Shown: in pieces, positions 33,792 through 40,062 of the stretch | Numbering within the stretch: position 1 is the first letter of the stretch | Layout of the letters: each line of letters starts with the position of its first letter | Assembly (NCBI GenBank): GCA_017430085.1 | Contig: JAFRNR010000054.1 | Location: 1-47,265, forward strand | Origin: Lachnospiraceae bacterium | GTDB taxonomy: Bacteria > Bacillota > Clostridia > Lachnospirales > Lachnospiraceae | DNA: 47,265 bases | Reading direction: 5' to 3' | Translations under genes and position numbers: made by a program | Notes under the pieces: generated by a model | Seen by the model: the letters and a program-made list of their open reading frames with translations, nothing else | The model's database searches: none | What the model was told of the DNA's origin: nothing

Positions 33792-34205
33792 ATGACGCTG
33801 AAGGAATACTGCCAAAAACATAAGATCACGGCAAAGGCTTTGGCTGAACAATGCGGGATCCCGTATAGCACGGTCAATGACCTTCTGAATAAAAAAACGG
33901 AACTCGGCCGGGTTTCATTCGGAGCCATCTGCAGGATCTCAGATTATCTCGGTTTGAACCTGGATGAGTTCCGCGGTCTTTTCGGGGAACAGCCGGATGA
34001 GACGAAGCAAAACGACGCACCTCAGATCATCGCCAGAAACAAACAGTACTGGCTGATCTGGGAGGGCGAGAAAGTACGCCTCTGCCGGGTCACTGCCCTG
34101 AATGAAAGGTTTATTGGGGATATTGCTGCCTGGACGCTCAGGGATCTGAAGGTCCGAAAGCAATTGGAGGAACAAAATGCTTTATTACTTAATGCACACC
34201 GCTGA
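33792..34205 (+). CDS. HipB-like helix-turn-helix antitoxin/repressor
   Basis: A 137-residue protein. Residues 1-60 are an XRE/Cro-type helix-turn-helix (LAEQCGIPYSTVNDLLNKK, then ICRISDYLGLNLDEF). Residues ~80-137 form an extra domain (YWLIWEGEKVRLCRVTALNE). It lies immediately upstream of a HipA-like kinase gene and overlaps it by 29 bases, so the pair is HipBA-like with the repressor first, as is usual. GGAGGTGGCC precedes the ATG at 33792, and the operator palindrome is 26 bases upstream. It probably binds that palindrome and the kinase. The C-terminal domain is not part of standard HipB. Confidence 0.8.
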   Translation: MTLKEYCQKHKITAKALAEQCGIPYSTVNDLLNKKTELGRVSFGAICRISDYLGLNLDEFRGLFGEQPDETKQNDAPQIIARNKQYWLIWEGEKVRLCRVTALNERFIGDIAAWTLRDLKVRKQLEEQNALLLNAHR

Positions 34206-35361
34206 TCCGATCGTGGTGATCAATATCGACGCGGCAGGCCATCTCACGGATGTCGGCAAAGAATGTCTTCGTCCAGAACTGATGCCGCTGCGTCACAAAA
34301 GTCAGAAAAACGGCTTATCCCGCTGGTGGGAAGAACGAGCCGTTCCGGCATCGCGCCACGGGATGGCGGCCTTTTTCGAAGCGCAGGGCTATAACGGTCC
34401 CCGTGACTATCTGGTGAAGAACCTGGGCTTAAGCCTAACGGATCAGTACTGGATCTATCCGATCGACTCGTCTCTCTCTTGGGCAAAAATCAACTTGTAT
34501 GAGAATGATTTCCGTGCTGAGCAACTGGAAGTCTTCACGGATCATCCTTCAGACAGCGTCCCGGCTTACACCGCGAACAGCACTCTGCAGGGCGACATCG
34601 AAAAGACCTGGGTGATCATAAACGGGATCCGGACGCTGATCAAAGGAAACACGGATTATCTGTCCAGCGAAAGCCTGAATGAAGTCCTGGCGTCGGAGAT
34701 ATACCGTCTTCAGGGATATGACAACTACACGCCGTATCAGCTGATCACGATTAAGGACAAGGAGTATGATTACGGATGTGCCTGTGCCGCCTTCACGTCG
34801 CTGGACAAAGAGTTTGTCTCTGCCTATGATCTGATCACTTCCGAGCAGAAGGCAAATGATGTCTCGTATTTCGAGCACTTTGTCAATCTGGCGGTGAAGG
34901 GCGGGGCCGACGAAGAGCAGCTGCGCCATGATCTGGACATGCAGATCCTCGGTGATTTCGTTCTGTCGGGATATGACAGGCACCTGAACAACACGGGGCT
35001 GATCCGGGATCCGAAAACGCTTCGGTTTAAGCGTTTGGCTCCTGTCTTCGACAGCGGCGGAGCATTGTTTGCCGGGAAAGAACTGCCCTCTTCCCGCAGA
35101 CCTCTGCTGAAGGTAAAGACAAACAGTTTTGCCTCCCAGGAGTTCAAGATGCTTTCCTATGTCCGGGACAAGAAGGCACTGGACATCGATAAACTTCCTT
35201 CCCGGGAATGGGTAAGAAAGCTTTACGAGCGGGATTCCCAGCAAAGCGAACAGAGGATAGAGGCGGTGCTGTATGCGTATACGCAAAAGATCGATATCCT
35301 GAATGAAATCCAAAAAGGACGGGATCCTTTCAAAGAGCAGTTCGCCGTAAGAGAAAGATAA
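34177..35361 (+). CDS. HipA-like protein kinase
   Basis: A 394-residue protein with the HipA kinase core. Visible elements are a possible ATP-binding lysine in TLIKGN, the catalytic loop SGYDRHLNNTGLI (D-x4-N), and the metal-binding PVFDSGGALF. The N-terminal ~130 residues (LYYLMHTADPIVVINIDAAG...) differ from standard HipA and may be a distinct regulatory domain. Classical HipA phosphorylates GltX and causes growth arrest and persistence; the target here is unknown. Paired with a helix-turn-helix gene, it may act as an addiction module for the ICE, or as a silencing signal. GGAGGAACAAA precedes the ATG. Confidence 0.82.
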   Translation: MLYYLMHTADPIVVINIDAAGHLTDVGKECLRPELMPLRHKSQKNGLSRWWEERAVPASRHGMAAFFEAQGYNGPRDYLVKNLGLSLTDQYWIYPIDSSLSWAKINLYENDFRAEQLEVFTDHPSDSVPAYTANSTLQGDIEKTWVIINGIRTLIKGNTDYLSSESLNEVLASEIYRLQGYDNYTPYQLITIKDKEYDYGCACAAFTSLDKEFVSAYDLITSEQKANDVSYFEHFVNLAVKGGADEEQLRHDLDMQILGDFVLSGYDRHLNNTGLIRDPKTLRFKRLAPVFDSGGALFAGKELPSSRRPLLKVKTNSFASQEFKMLSYVRDKKALDIDKLPSREWVRKLYERDSQQSEQRIEAVLYAYTQKIDILNEIQKGRDPFKEQFAVRER

Positions 35362-35386
35362 AGACACAACTATATGATGACATCCG

Positions 35387-35410
35387 GCCGCAGTGATCCT
35401 GCGGCTTTTT
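35387..35410 (+). terminator. start-proximal terminator-like hairpin
   Basis: GCCGCAG (35387-35393) pairs with CTGCGGC (35399-35405), loop TGATC, then five T. It lies 20 bases before the next ATG (35431) and closes the HipBA-like transcript. Confidence 0.8.
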
Positions 35411-35430
35411 GGTATGAGGAGGTACTTGAA

Positions 35431-35601
35431 ATGAACGAAATGAACCACACAACTGAATCACTGAAAGAGGTGCTGGCGGCATTGCCGGAAAACAGCATCC
35501 TCACCGTTCCGTTTGAAAAAGAAAAGGAGGAACCGCATGCAGTACGAACTCGAAAACGTCTCCATTCGTATGGTCAAAGAGCCGCCGCTCTTAAGCGATA
35601 A
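35431..35601 (+). CDS. 56-residue protein overlapping the RadC-like gene
   Basis: Starts MNEMNHTTESLKEVLAALPE, then a basic C-terminus that overlaps the first 65 bases of the RadC-like gene in another frame. ATGAGGAGGTACTTGAA gives a strong ribosome site before the ATG. The overlapping part (HAVRTRKRLHSYGQRAA) may simply follow from the RadC gene. The N-terminal 35 residues look like a genuine amphipathic protein. It may be a leader that couples translation to RadC. Confidence 0.5.
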   Translation: MNEMNHTTESLKEVLAALPENSILTVPFEKEKEEPHAVRTRKRLHSYGQRAAALKR

Positions 35602-36079
35602 GCCGGTAAACTCACCCGGCAGGGCTGTTGAGGTGCTGTATGATCTTCTGCATGACATGGACCGGGAGGTGCTGGTTATCGTCAATCTGAAGACGGATAT
35701 GACTCCCATCAATATGAACATCGCCAGTATGGGAACGGTCAATGCTTCCCTTGCTTCCGGGCGGGAGCTTTTGAAGTCGGCCGTTTTGTCCAACGCGGCA
35801 GCGGCGATGATCTTTCATAATCATCCGTCCGGAAGCCTTACTCCCTCGCAGGCGGATATCCGCCTGACTGACAAGGTGATCAAAGCCTTCTCGCTGCTGG
35901 ATATACCGGTGATGGATCACATCATCCTAGGGCCGGAGCGGCAGTATTATTCCATGCGGGAAAACGGAACCTTCCGGATCCCGGAAGCGTCGGAGAATGT
36001 CCGGGTGGAGGATCTGAACTTCAATATGAAGGCCAAGCCGAAACGAAGCAGGACCAAGCCCCGGGAGGAAGCGAGGTGA
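35537..36079 (+). CDS. RadC-like JAB/MPN-domain protein
   Basis: A 180-residue protein with a JAMM motif, HNHPSGSLTPSQAD, preceded by SNAAAAMIF and followed by DIPVMDHIILG. It lacks the N-terminal helix-hairpin-helix part of chromosomal RadC, as is usual for mobile-element versions. The C-terminus is basic (KAKPKRSRTKPREEAR). The activity is unknown; metallo-isopeptidase/deubiquitinase-like folds are the structural relatives. The start at 35537 is chosen because AAAAGGAGGAACCGC precedes it. It is followed after 3 bases by the toprim gene. Confidence 0.88.
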   Translation: MQYELENVSIRMVKEPPLLSDKPVNSPGRAVEVLYDLLHDMDREVLVIVNLKTDMTPINMNIASMGTVNASLASGRELLKSAVLSNAAAAMIFHNHPSGSLTPSQADIRLTDKVIKAFSLLDIPVMDHIILGPERQYYSMRENGTFRIPEASENVRVEDLNFNMKAKPKRSRTKPREEAR

Positions 36080-36082
36080 CAG

Positions 36083-37012
36083 ATGACATTTTACACGGAA
36101 GAGCAGATCCGCCAGGCAAGAAAGGTGGATCTGCTTTCTTATCTCCAGAGGGCGTCCCCTTCTGAGCTGGTTCGGGTTTCCGGAAGCACCTGGTGCCTGA
36201 AGGATCATGATTCTCTGCGGATCAGTCATGGAAAATGGTACTGGTTCTCCCGGGGATTCGGAGGCATGTCGGCCGTGGACTTTCTGATGAAGGTTCGCGG
36301 CTTTTCCTTTGTGGAGGCACTGTCCGCTGTCCTGGGAAACAGTGGATATTCGGTTCCAAAACAGAAAGAGCCATCGGAACGGCGGCTGTTGCTTCCGCCG
36401 AAAAGTGAAACTTCTGATCAGGTGATGGAATATCTGCAGAGACGAGCCATCGATCCGGAGATCATCCGGTACTGTCTGGAACGGAATACGCTTTACGAAA
36501 GCAGAGACGGAAGGAATGCGGTATTTGTCGGCTATGACGAATTGGGCAAGCCCCGCTATGCAGCCATTCGGAGCATGTTCAGCGAATACAAAGGTGATGC
36601 CACAGGGAGCGACAAACGGTATTCGTTTCGGATGAAGGGCATTCAGGGAAATCAGCATCTGCATGTATTTGAGTCCGCCATCGATCGGCTCAGTTACACG
36701 ACGCTGGTCAAGCAGAAGGGATTCGACTGGACGAAGGATTCGCTTCTCTCTTTAGCCGGTGTTTTTATCGTCAAAAGGGACAGCGTGGTGCCAAAGGCGC
36801 TGGAGCATTTCCTGGAGATATATCCGGAAGTGAAAACGATCCACCTTCATCTGGATAATGACGCAGTTGGACAAGGTGCTGCACAGGGGATCATGAAGGG
36901 GCTGCAGGGACGGTATCAGGTATGGGATCAACCGCCGCTGAAGGGGAAGGATGTGAATGACTACCTGCAGCGATGCATCCAACCTGCAGTTGGATGCAGG
37001 AATAATCCGTAA
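36083..37012 (+). CDS. DUF3991/toprim-domain protein (primase-like)
   Basis: A 309-residue protein. The N-terminal region (QIRQARKVDLLSYLQR, WYWFSRGFGGMSAVDFLM) resembles a CHC2-like/primase zinc-region domain without the usual cysteines. The C-terminal toprim domain has HVFESAIDRLSY (Glu) and IHLHLDNDAVGQ (DxD), followed by KGKDVNDYL. Proteins of this kind are common on Clostridia ICEs and are thought to assist DNA processing; primase activity is unproven. A 10-bp palindromic stem (36974-36998) lies in its last codons. GAGGTGACAG precedes the ATG. Confidence 0.85.
   Translation: MTFYTEEQIRQARKVDLLSYLQRASPSELVRVSGSTWCLKDHDSLRISHGKWYWFSRGFGGMSAVDFLMKVRGFSFVEALSAVLGNSGYSVPKQKEPSERRLLLPPKSETSDQVMEYLQRRAIDPEIIRYCLERNTLYESRDGRNAVFVGYDELGKPRYAAIRSMFSEYKGDATGSDKRYSFRMKGIQGNQHLHVFESAIDRLSYTTLVKQKGFDWTKDSLLSLAGVFIVKRDSVVPKALEHFLEIYPEVKTIHLHLDNDAVGQGAAQGIMKGLQGRYQVWDQPPLKGKDVNDYLQRCIQPAVGCRNNP
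36974..36998. repeat. 10-bp perfect inverted repeat in the 3' end of the toprim gene
   Basis: TGCATCCAAC (36974-36983), loop CTGCA, GTTGGATGCA (36989-36998). There is no T tract, so it is not an intrinsic terminator. It lies just before the RNA ligase promoter and may be an operator or an mRNA end. Confidence 0.55.
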
Positions 37013-37016
37013 AAAG

Positions 37017-37022
37017 TATAAT
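37017..37022 (+). promoter_or_regulatory. -10 element for the RNA ligase gene
   Basis: TATAAT at 37017-37022, 85 bases before the ATG at 37108. No good -35 at 16-18 bases; TTGGAT lies 21 bases upstream, next to the inverted repeat at 36974-36998, so the promoter may need an activator. Confidence 0.5.
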
Positions 37023-37107
37023 AAAAAAGTCTTTGCCTTTTGCTGGTTGCAGATTTGACTGACTCTTCTGCAGCAGATAAAACGAAGAAAAAAAGAGGAG
37101 GATCAGA

Positions 37108-38148
37108 ATGAGAAAACTGGCAAGCATTCAGCGTGTCTGGAAGATTGAACCAATCGAAGGAGCTGACAGAATAGAACTGGCGCATGTGCTGGGATGGCAG
37201 TGTGTCGTAAATAAAGGACAGTTCCAGCCGATGGATCTGGCTGTCTATTTTGAAGTGGACAGTTTCCTGCCGATTCAGGAGGAATATGAATTCATGCGCG
37301 CTTCCAGCTACAAGAACAGTGAGATCCTGGGCGAAGGCTTTCGTCTTCGCACCATGAAATTCCGTGGACAGATCTCGCAGGGCCTTCTGTTGCCTATAAG
37401 CACGTTTCCGGTGATCCCTAAGAATGCGGAGTTAGGAACAGACGTCACGGAACTGCTGGGTGTTCGCAAGTGGGAAATCGAAGAAAGAATTTCAACCGGC
37501 GGTACCATGATTGGAACGCTGCCCTATGATATCCCTCATACCGACGAGACCCGTGTGCAGGCGGAGCCGGAACTGATCAGGGCGTTTGCTGGTCTAGAGT
37601 ACTATATCAGCACTAAAATGGACGGTTCGTCCCATTCCGTTGGGATTGATGAGAACGGCTTCCATGTTACCGGCCATAACTACGAGTACAAAGATGACGG
37701 CAACAGCCCGTTCTATGAGATGGTCAAGGCAATGGACCTGAAGGCAAAGATGAGAGCTTTCGCTATCAAACACGGCCTGAAGGAGTTCACCATTCAGGGA
37801 GAACTTTGTGCTCCGGGTATTCAGAAAAACCGCTTAAAGCTGACGAAGCCTGCCTGGTATGTTTTTACAATCCGCGAGAACGGAAAGAGAGTTGGCCTTA
37901 AGAGAATGCAGGATATTTGCAACGCTTTGATGCTTGAGACTGTTCCAATCGAGGAAATCGGGATGGATCTGCCGTCCAGATATCCGACGGTCGAAGCGCT
38001 TCTGGAGCGAGCCGATGGAAACTATCCGAATGGCGGAAAGAAAGAAGGGATTGTCATCCGTCCGACTGAACCGGTATACTGTGAATTGATCAGTGCCGCT
38101 CTGTCCATGAAGGTTGTCAGCAACAAGTACCTGCTGAAGAATGAATGA
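37108..38148 (+). CDS. RNA ligase, DRB0094/Rnl5-like
   Basis: A 346-residue ATP-dependent ligase. The C-terminal nucleotidyltransferase domain has motif I STKMDGSS (lysine nucleophile at about residue 171), motif III-like EFTIQGELCAPGIQKN, motif IV KEGIVIRP and motif V LSMKVVSNKYLLK. The N-terminal ~130 residues (LASIQRVWKIEPIEGADRIE, FRGQISQGLLLPIS) form the OB-like domain of this family. The Deinococcus relative seals 3'-OH/5'-phosphate nicks in RNA-containing duplexes. GAGGAGGATCAGA precedes the ATG. It is followed by a small gene and a metallophosphoesterase gene, which suggests an RNA repair unit with end healing and ligation. Confidence 0.9.
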   Translation: MRKLASIQRVWKIEPIEGADRIELAHVLGWQCVVNKGQFQPMDLAVYFEVDSFLPIQEEYEFMRASSYKNSEILGEGFRLRTMKFRGQISQGLLLPISTFPVIPKNAELGTDVTELLGVRKWEIEERISTGGTMIGTLPYDIPHTDETRVQAEPELIRAFAGLEYYISTKMDGSSHSVGIDENGFHVTGHNYEYKDDGNSPFYEMVKAMDLKAKMRAFAIKHGLKEFTIQGELCAPGIQKNRLKLTKPAWYVFTIRENGKRVGLKRMQDICNALMLETVPIEEIGMDLPSRYPTVEALLERADGNYPNGGKKEGIVIRPTEPVYCELISAALSMKVVSNKYLLKNE

Positions 38149-38156
38149 GGGACGCC

Positions 38157-38324
38157 ATGGATAAGAACAGCCAAATCTATGTGATCGGTCTGGAAATGGA
38201 GAACCGCTCTGCGGAAGATATTGCCAGAGAGGCGGCTATGCGGATTGACAGCCTGTTTGAACGACTGATCAAGGAACAGAAGCAGAAAGAGAAAACGGAT
38301 CATGAAAGTTCTGGTGATACCTGA
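38157..38324 (+). CDS. 55-residue charged protein between RNA ligase and phosphoesterase
   Basis: Reads MDKNSQIYVIGLEMENRSAE, then DIAREAAMRIDSLFERLI and a Lys/Glu-rich tail. The ATG at 38157 lies 8 bases after the RNA ligase stop with TGAGGGACGCC before it. It overlaps the phosphoesterase start by 23 bases, so the three genes are tightly coupled. It is probably a single helix plus a charged tail. Function is unknown; it may bridge or regulate its neighbours. Confidence 0.55.
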   Translation: MDKNSQIYVIGLEMENRSAEDIAREAAMRIDSLFERLIKEQKQKEKTDHESSGDT

Positions 38325-39015
38325 CGTTCACTTGAAACCATGGATGTTTGAGCAGGCGGCGACGCTGATGAAAAAAGGCGCCGCCGACCTTGCCTTATGT
38401 CTTATGGATATTGCGGATGACTGGAAGCAGCAGTACAACCTGGATCTTTATGAGCAGTCTTATGATGCGGCAATCTCTTTCGCGGAAGGCTTTCCGGATA
38501 CTCTTTGGTGTTATGGCAACCATGATATCTGCTATGAGTGGAACCAGAGAGAAACGGGATATTCACCGATTGCCGCCAGGCTTGTCTGTGAGAAGCTTCG
38601 AAAGCTTCGGGAGGCGGTTCCGAATGAAAAACAGGTAGCTTTCATCCACCGGATCGACAACGTGCTCTTTATGCACGGCGGTCTGCGAGATGGATATGTG
38701 CGTCATTATGTGCCTTCCGAAGATTACGATGACATTGATGCCGTCGTACGGACAATCAACGGCTTCGGTTATACAGAGCTTTGGCATGACCTTTCCCCTC
38801 TTTGGCTAAGGCCGCAGTACAATAAGTACCGGATGTATAAGTCAGATACCCTGCTGCAGGTCGTCGGTCATACACCGCTGAAAGCCATCCAGCGAACCGG
38901 CAATGTTATTTCCTGTGATGTTTTTTCTACAGACAGTGACAGAAAACCGGTCGGGACAGAGGAGTATCTGGTACTGGATACGGAAACGTGGGAATACCAG
39001 ACAGTAAAACCATAA
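38302..39015 (+). CDS. calcineurin-like metallophosphoesterase
   Basis: A 237-residue protein with the order of metal-binding motifs of the phosphoesterase fold: IPDVHLKP (D-x-H) at the start, MDIADDW (second metal site), YGNHDICYEW (GNHD), MHGGLRDG (HGG) and VVGHTPLKA (GHT). Such enzymes hydrolyse phosphomonoesters, diesters or 2',3'-cyclic phosphates. Its place behind an RNA ligase suggests that it heals RNA 3' ends before ligation, but its substrate is not determined by sequence. The ribosome site is weak, so translation is probably coupled to the overlapping small gene. Confidence 0.85.
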   Translation: MKVLVIPDVHLKPWMFEQAATLMKKGAADLALCLMDIADDWKQQYNLDLYEQSYDAAISFAEGFPDTLWCYGNHDICYEWNQRETGYSPIAARLVCEKLRKLREAVPNEKQVAFIHRIDNVLFMHGGLRDGYVRHYVPSEDYDDIDAVVRTINGFGYTELWHDLSPLWLRPQYNKYRMYKSDTLLQVVGHTPLKAIQRTGNVISCDVFSTDSDRKPVGTEEYLVLDTETWEYQTVKP

Positions 39016-39044
39016 ACGATTGATCGCTTCGTTGAAGAGATCGT

Positions 39045-39071
39045 CCGTCAGGTTAATCCTGGCGGTTTTTT
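39045..39071 (+). terminator. start-proximal terminator-like hairpin
   Basis: CCGTCAGG (39045-39052) pairs with CCTGGCGG (39058-39065, one G-U), loop TTAAT, then six T (39066-39071). It ends the RNA repair transcript 32 bases before the next ATG. Confidence 0.8.
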
Positions 39072-39103
39072 GTTGCCCCAAAAACAAGAAGGAGGAAAAC
39101 AAC

Positions 39104-39517
39104 ATGGAAGAAAAGAAGGAGACGATCAGAGTCGTTCTATGTGAGCCTGGCAGGCTCGCAAGGACAGTAGAGATCGGAACGGAACTTGCCGATCTGCAGC
39201 GGGCGGTCAGGGGAGGGCTCATCGAGACCTACTACCCCTTTGAGGAAGAGGTCTGTATCGTCTGCAATGACGAAGGCAAGTTCAATGGAATGCGGCCCTG
39301 CCGGGCTGTGTACGGAGAGGACCAGAAGCTGATGGATATCATCTTCGGTCCTTTTTTTATTTGCGACTGCAGCACGGAAAACTTCGGAAGTCTCTCCGAA
39401 GAACAGCTGCAGCGGTACGCGGAGCAGTTCCGGTATCCGGAACACTACTATCGCATGGACGGCGAGATCAAAGCCATCCGGTATGACCCGACCAGAAGTC
39501 GGGACCACTCAAGGTAA
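39104..39517 (+). CDS. DUF3846-like protein
   Basis: A 137-residue protein with IRVVLCEPGRLARTVEIG, LADLQRAVRGGLIETYYPFE, VCIVCNDEGKFNGMRPCRAV and FGPFFICDC, the pattern of DUF3846 in conjugative elements. The start is set at 39104 because AAGAAGGAGGAAAACAAC lies directly upstream; the frame is open from 39020. The function is not known. It is just upstream of the putative oriT and the mobilisation genes. Confidence 0.8.
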   Translation: MEEKKETIRVVLCEPGRLARTVEIGTELADLQRAVRGGLIETYYPFEEEVCIVCNDEGKFNGMRPCRAVYGEDQKLMDIIFGPFFICDCSTENFGSLSEEQLQRYAEQFRYPEHYYRMDGEIKAIRYDPTRSRDHSR

Positions 39518-39638
39518 GATGCCGGGCCCAGGGGGCATGGCATCGTCCTAACAAGCAACGCCTCCGTCCGTACGAAACGGCCGAACGCAGCTTGTCAGGG
39601 CTTGCCAGCCCTAAGACCCGGGGAGAAAGGAGCTAAAC
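39518..39638 (+). other. putative origin of transfer (oriT)
   Basis: A 121-base non-coding stretch with nested inverted repeats directly before mobilisation genes. GATGCC pairs with GGCATC (39529-39534 and 39538-39543 region). ACAAGC (39551-39556) pairs with GCTTGT (39589-39594). AGGGCT/AGCCCT form a hairpin with loop TGCC (39598-39613). CCGTACG and CTAAGACCCGGGG follow. Such repeats beside mobC and relaxase genes are typical of oriT. The nic site cannot be placed with confidence; the segment around CTAAGACC is the best candidate. Confidence 0.5.
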
Positions 39639-39764
39639 ATGACGGCATTTACCATCGGACTTCTGGCGGGCGGGATTATCGGCATCCCACTCGCCTGTTG
39701 TCTGGAACGAAAACGGCAGAAGAAAAAGGAGGAGAAAAATGGCAGCAAGGAACTGCAGGTTTGA
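39639..39764 (+). CDS. 41-residue single-span membrane peptide
   Basis: Reads MTAFTIGLLAGGIIGIPLAC then a basic tail CLERKRQKKKEEK. It has one hydrophobic helix with positive charges on the inside. GGGGAGAAAGGAGCTAAAC is a strong ribosome site before the ATG at 39639. It overlaps the start of the mobC gene by 26 bases, so it may couple mobC translation or anchor the relaxosome to the membrane. It has no recognised family. Confidence 0.55.
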   Translation: MTAFTIGLLAGGIIGIPLACCLERKRQKKKEEKNGSKELQV

Positions 39765-40062
39765 GCTGCGCCTGAGCAAGGATGAGTACTACGACTTGAC
39801 CAGAAAGGCCCGGAAAGCGGGCCTGACGACGGCAGCTTTTGTCCGGATGGCTGTCGCCGGCAAGGAGGTGATGGAAGCACCGTCAGCAGACGTCCCACTG
39901 CTGATCCGCGAGGTCCGGAGGGTCGGCAGCAACATCAACCAGATTCTGAAGATTGCCAACGCCAGAGGGCTGCTGGAGGTTCCGCAGCTTAAGAAGGCGC
40001 TGGCTGACAACAGGGAGGTCGAGAAGATGATCAGTCAGGCGTACGGGCTCGCATGGCGGTAA
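39739..40062 (+). CDS. mobC: MobC-like relaxosome accessory protein
   Basis: A 107-residue protein. The N-terminal ribbon-helix-helix (FELRLSKDEYYDLTRKARKA, GLTTAAFVRMAV) should bind oriT DNA. The MobC signature REVRRVGSNINQILKIAN follows. It helps the relaxase open the nic region. AAAAAGGAGGAGAAAA precedes the ATG at 39739. It overlaps the relaxase gene by 10 bases. Confidence 0.9.
   Translation: MAARNCRFELRLSKDEYYDLTRKARKAGLTTAAFVRMAVAGKEVMEAPSADVPLLIREVRRVGSNINQILKIANARGLLEVPQLKKALADNREVEKMISQAYGLAWR

Noticed and set aside
36974-36998. Intrinsic terminator of the toprim gene
   Set aside because: The stem is perfect but there is no T tract on either side, so it is listed as an inverted repeat only.
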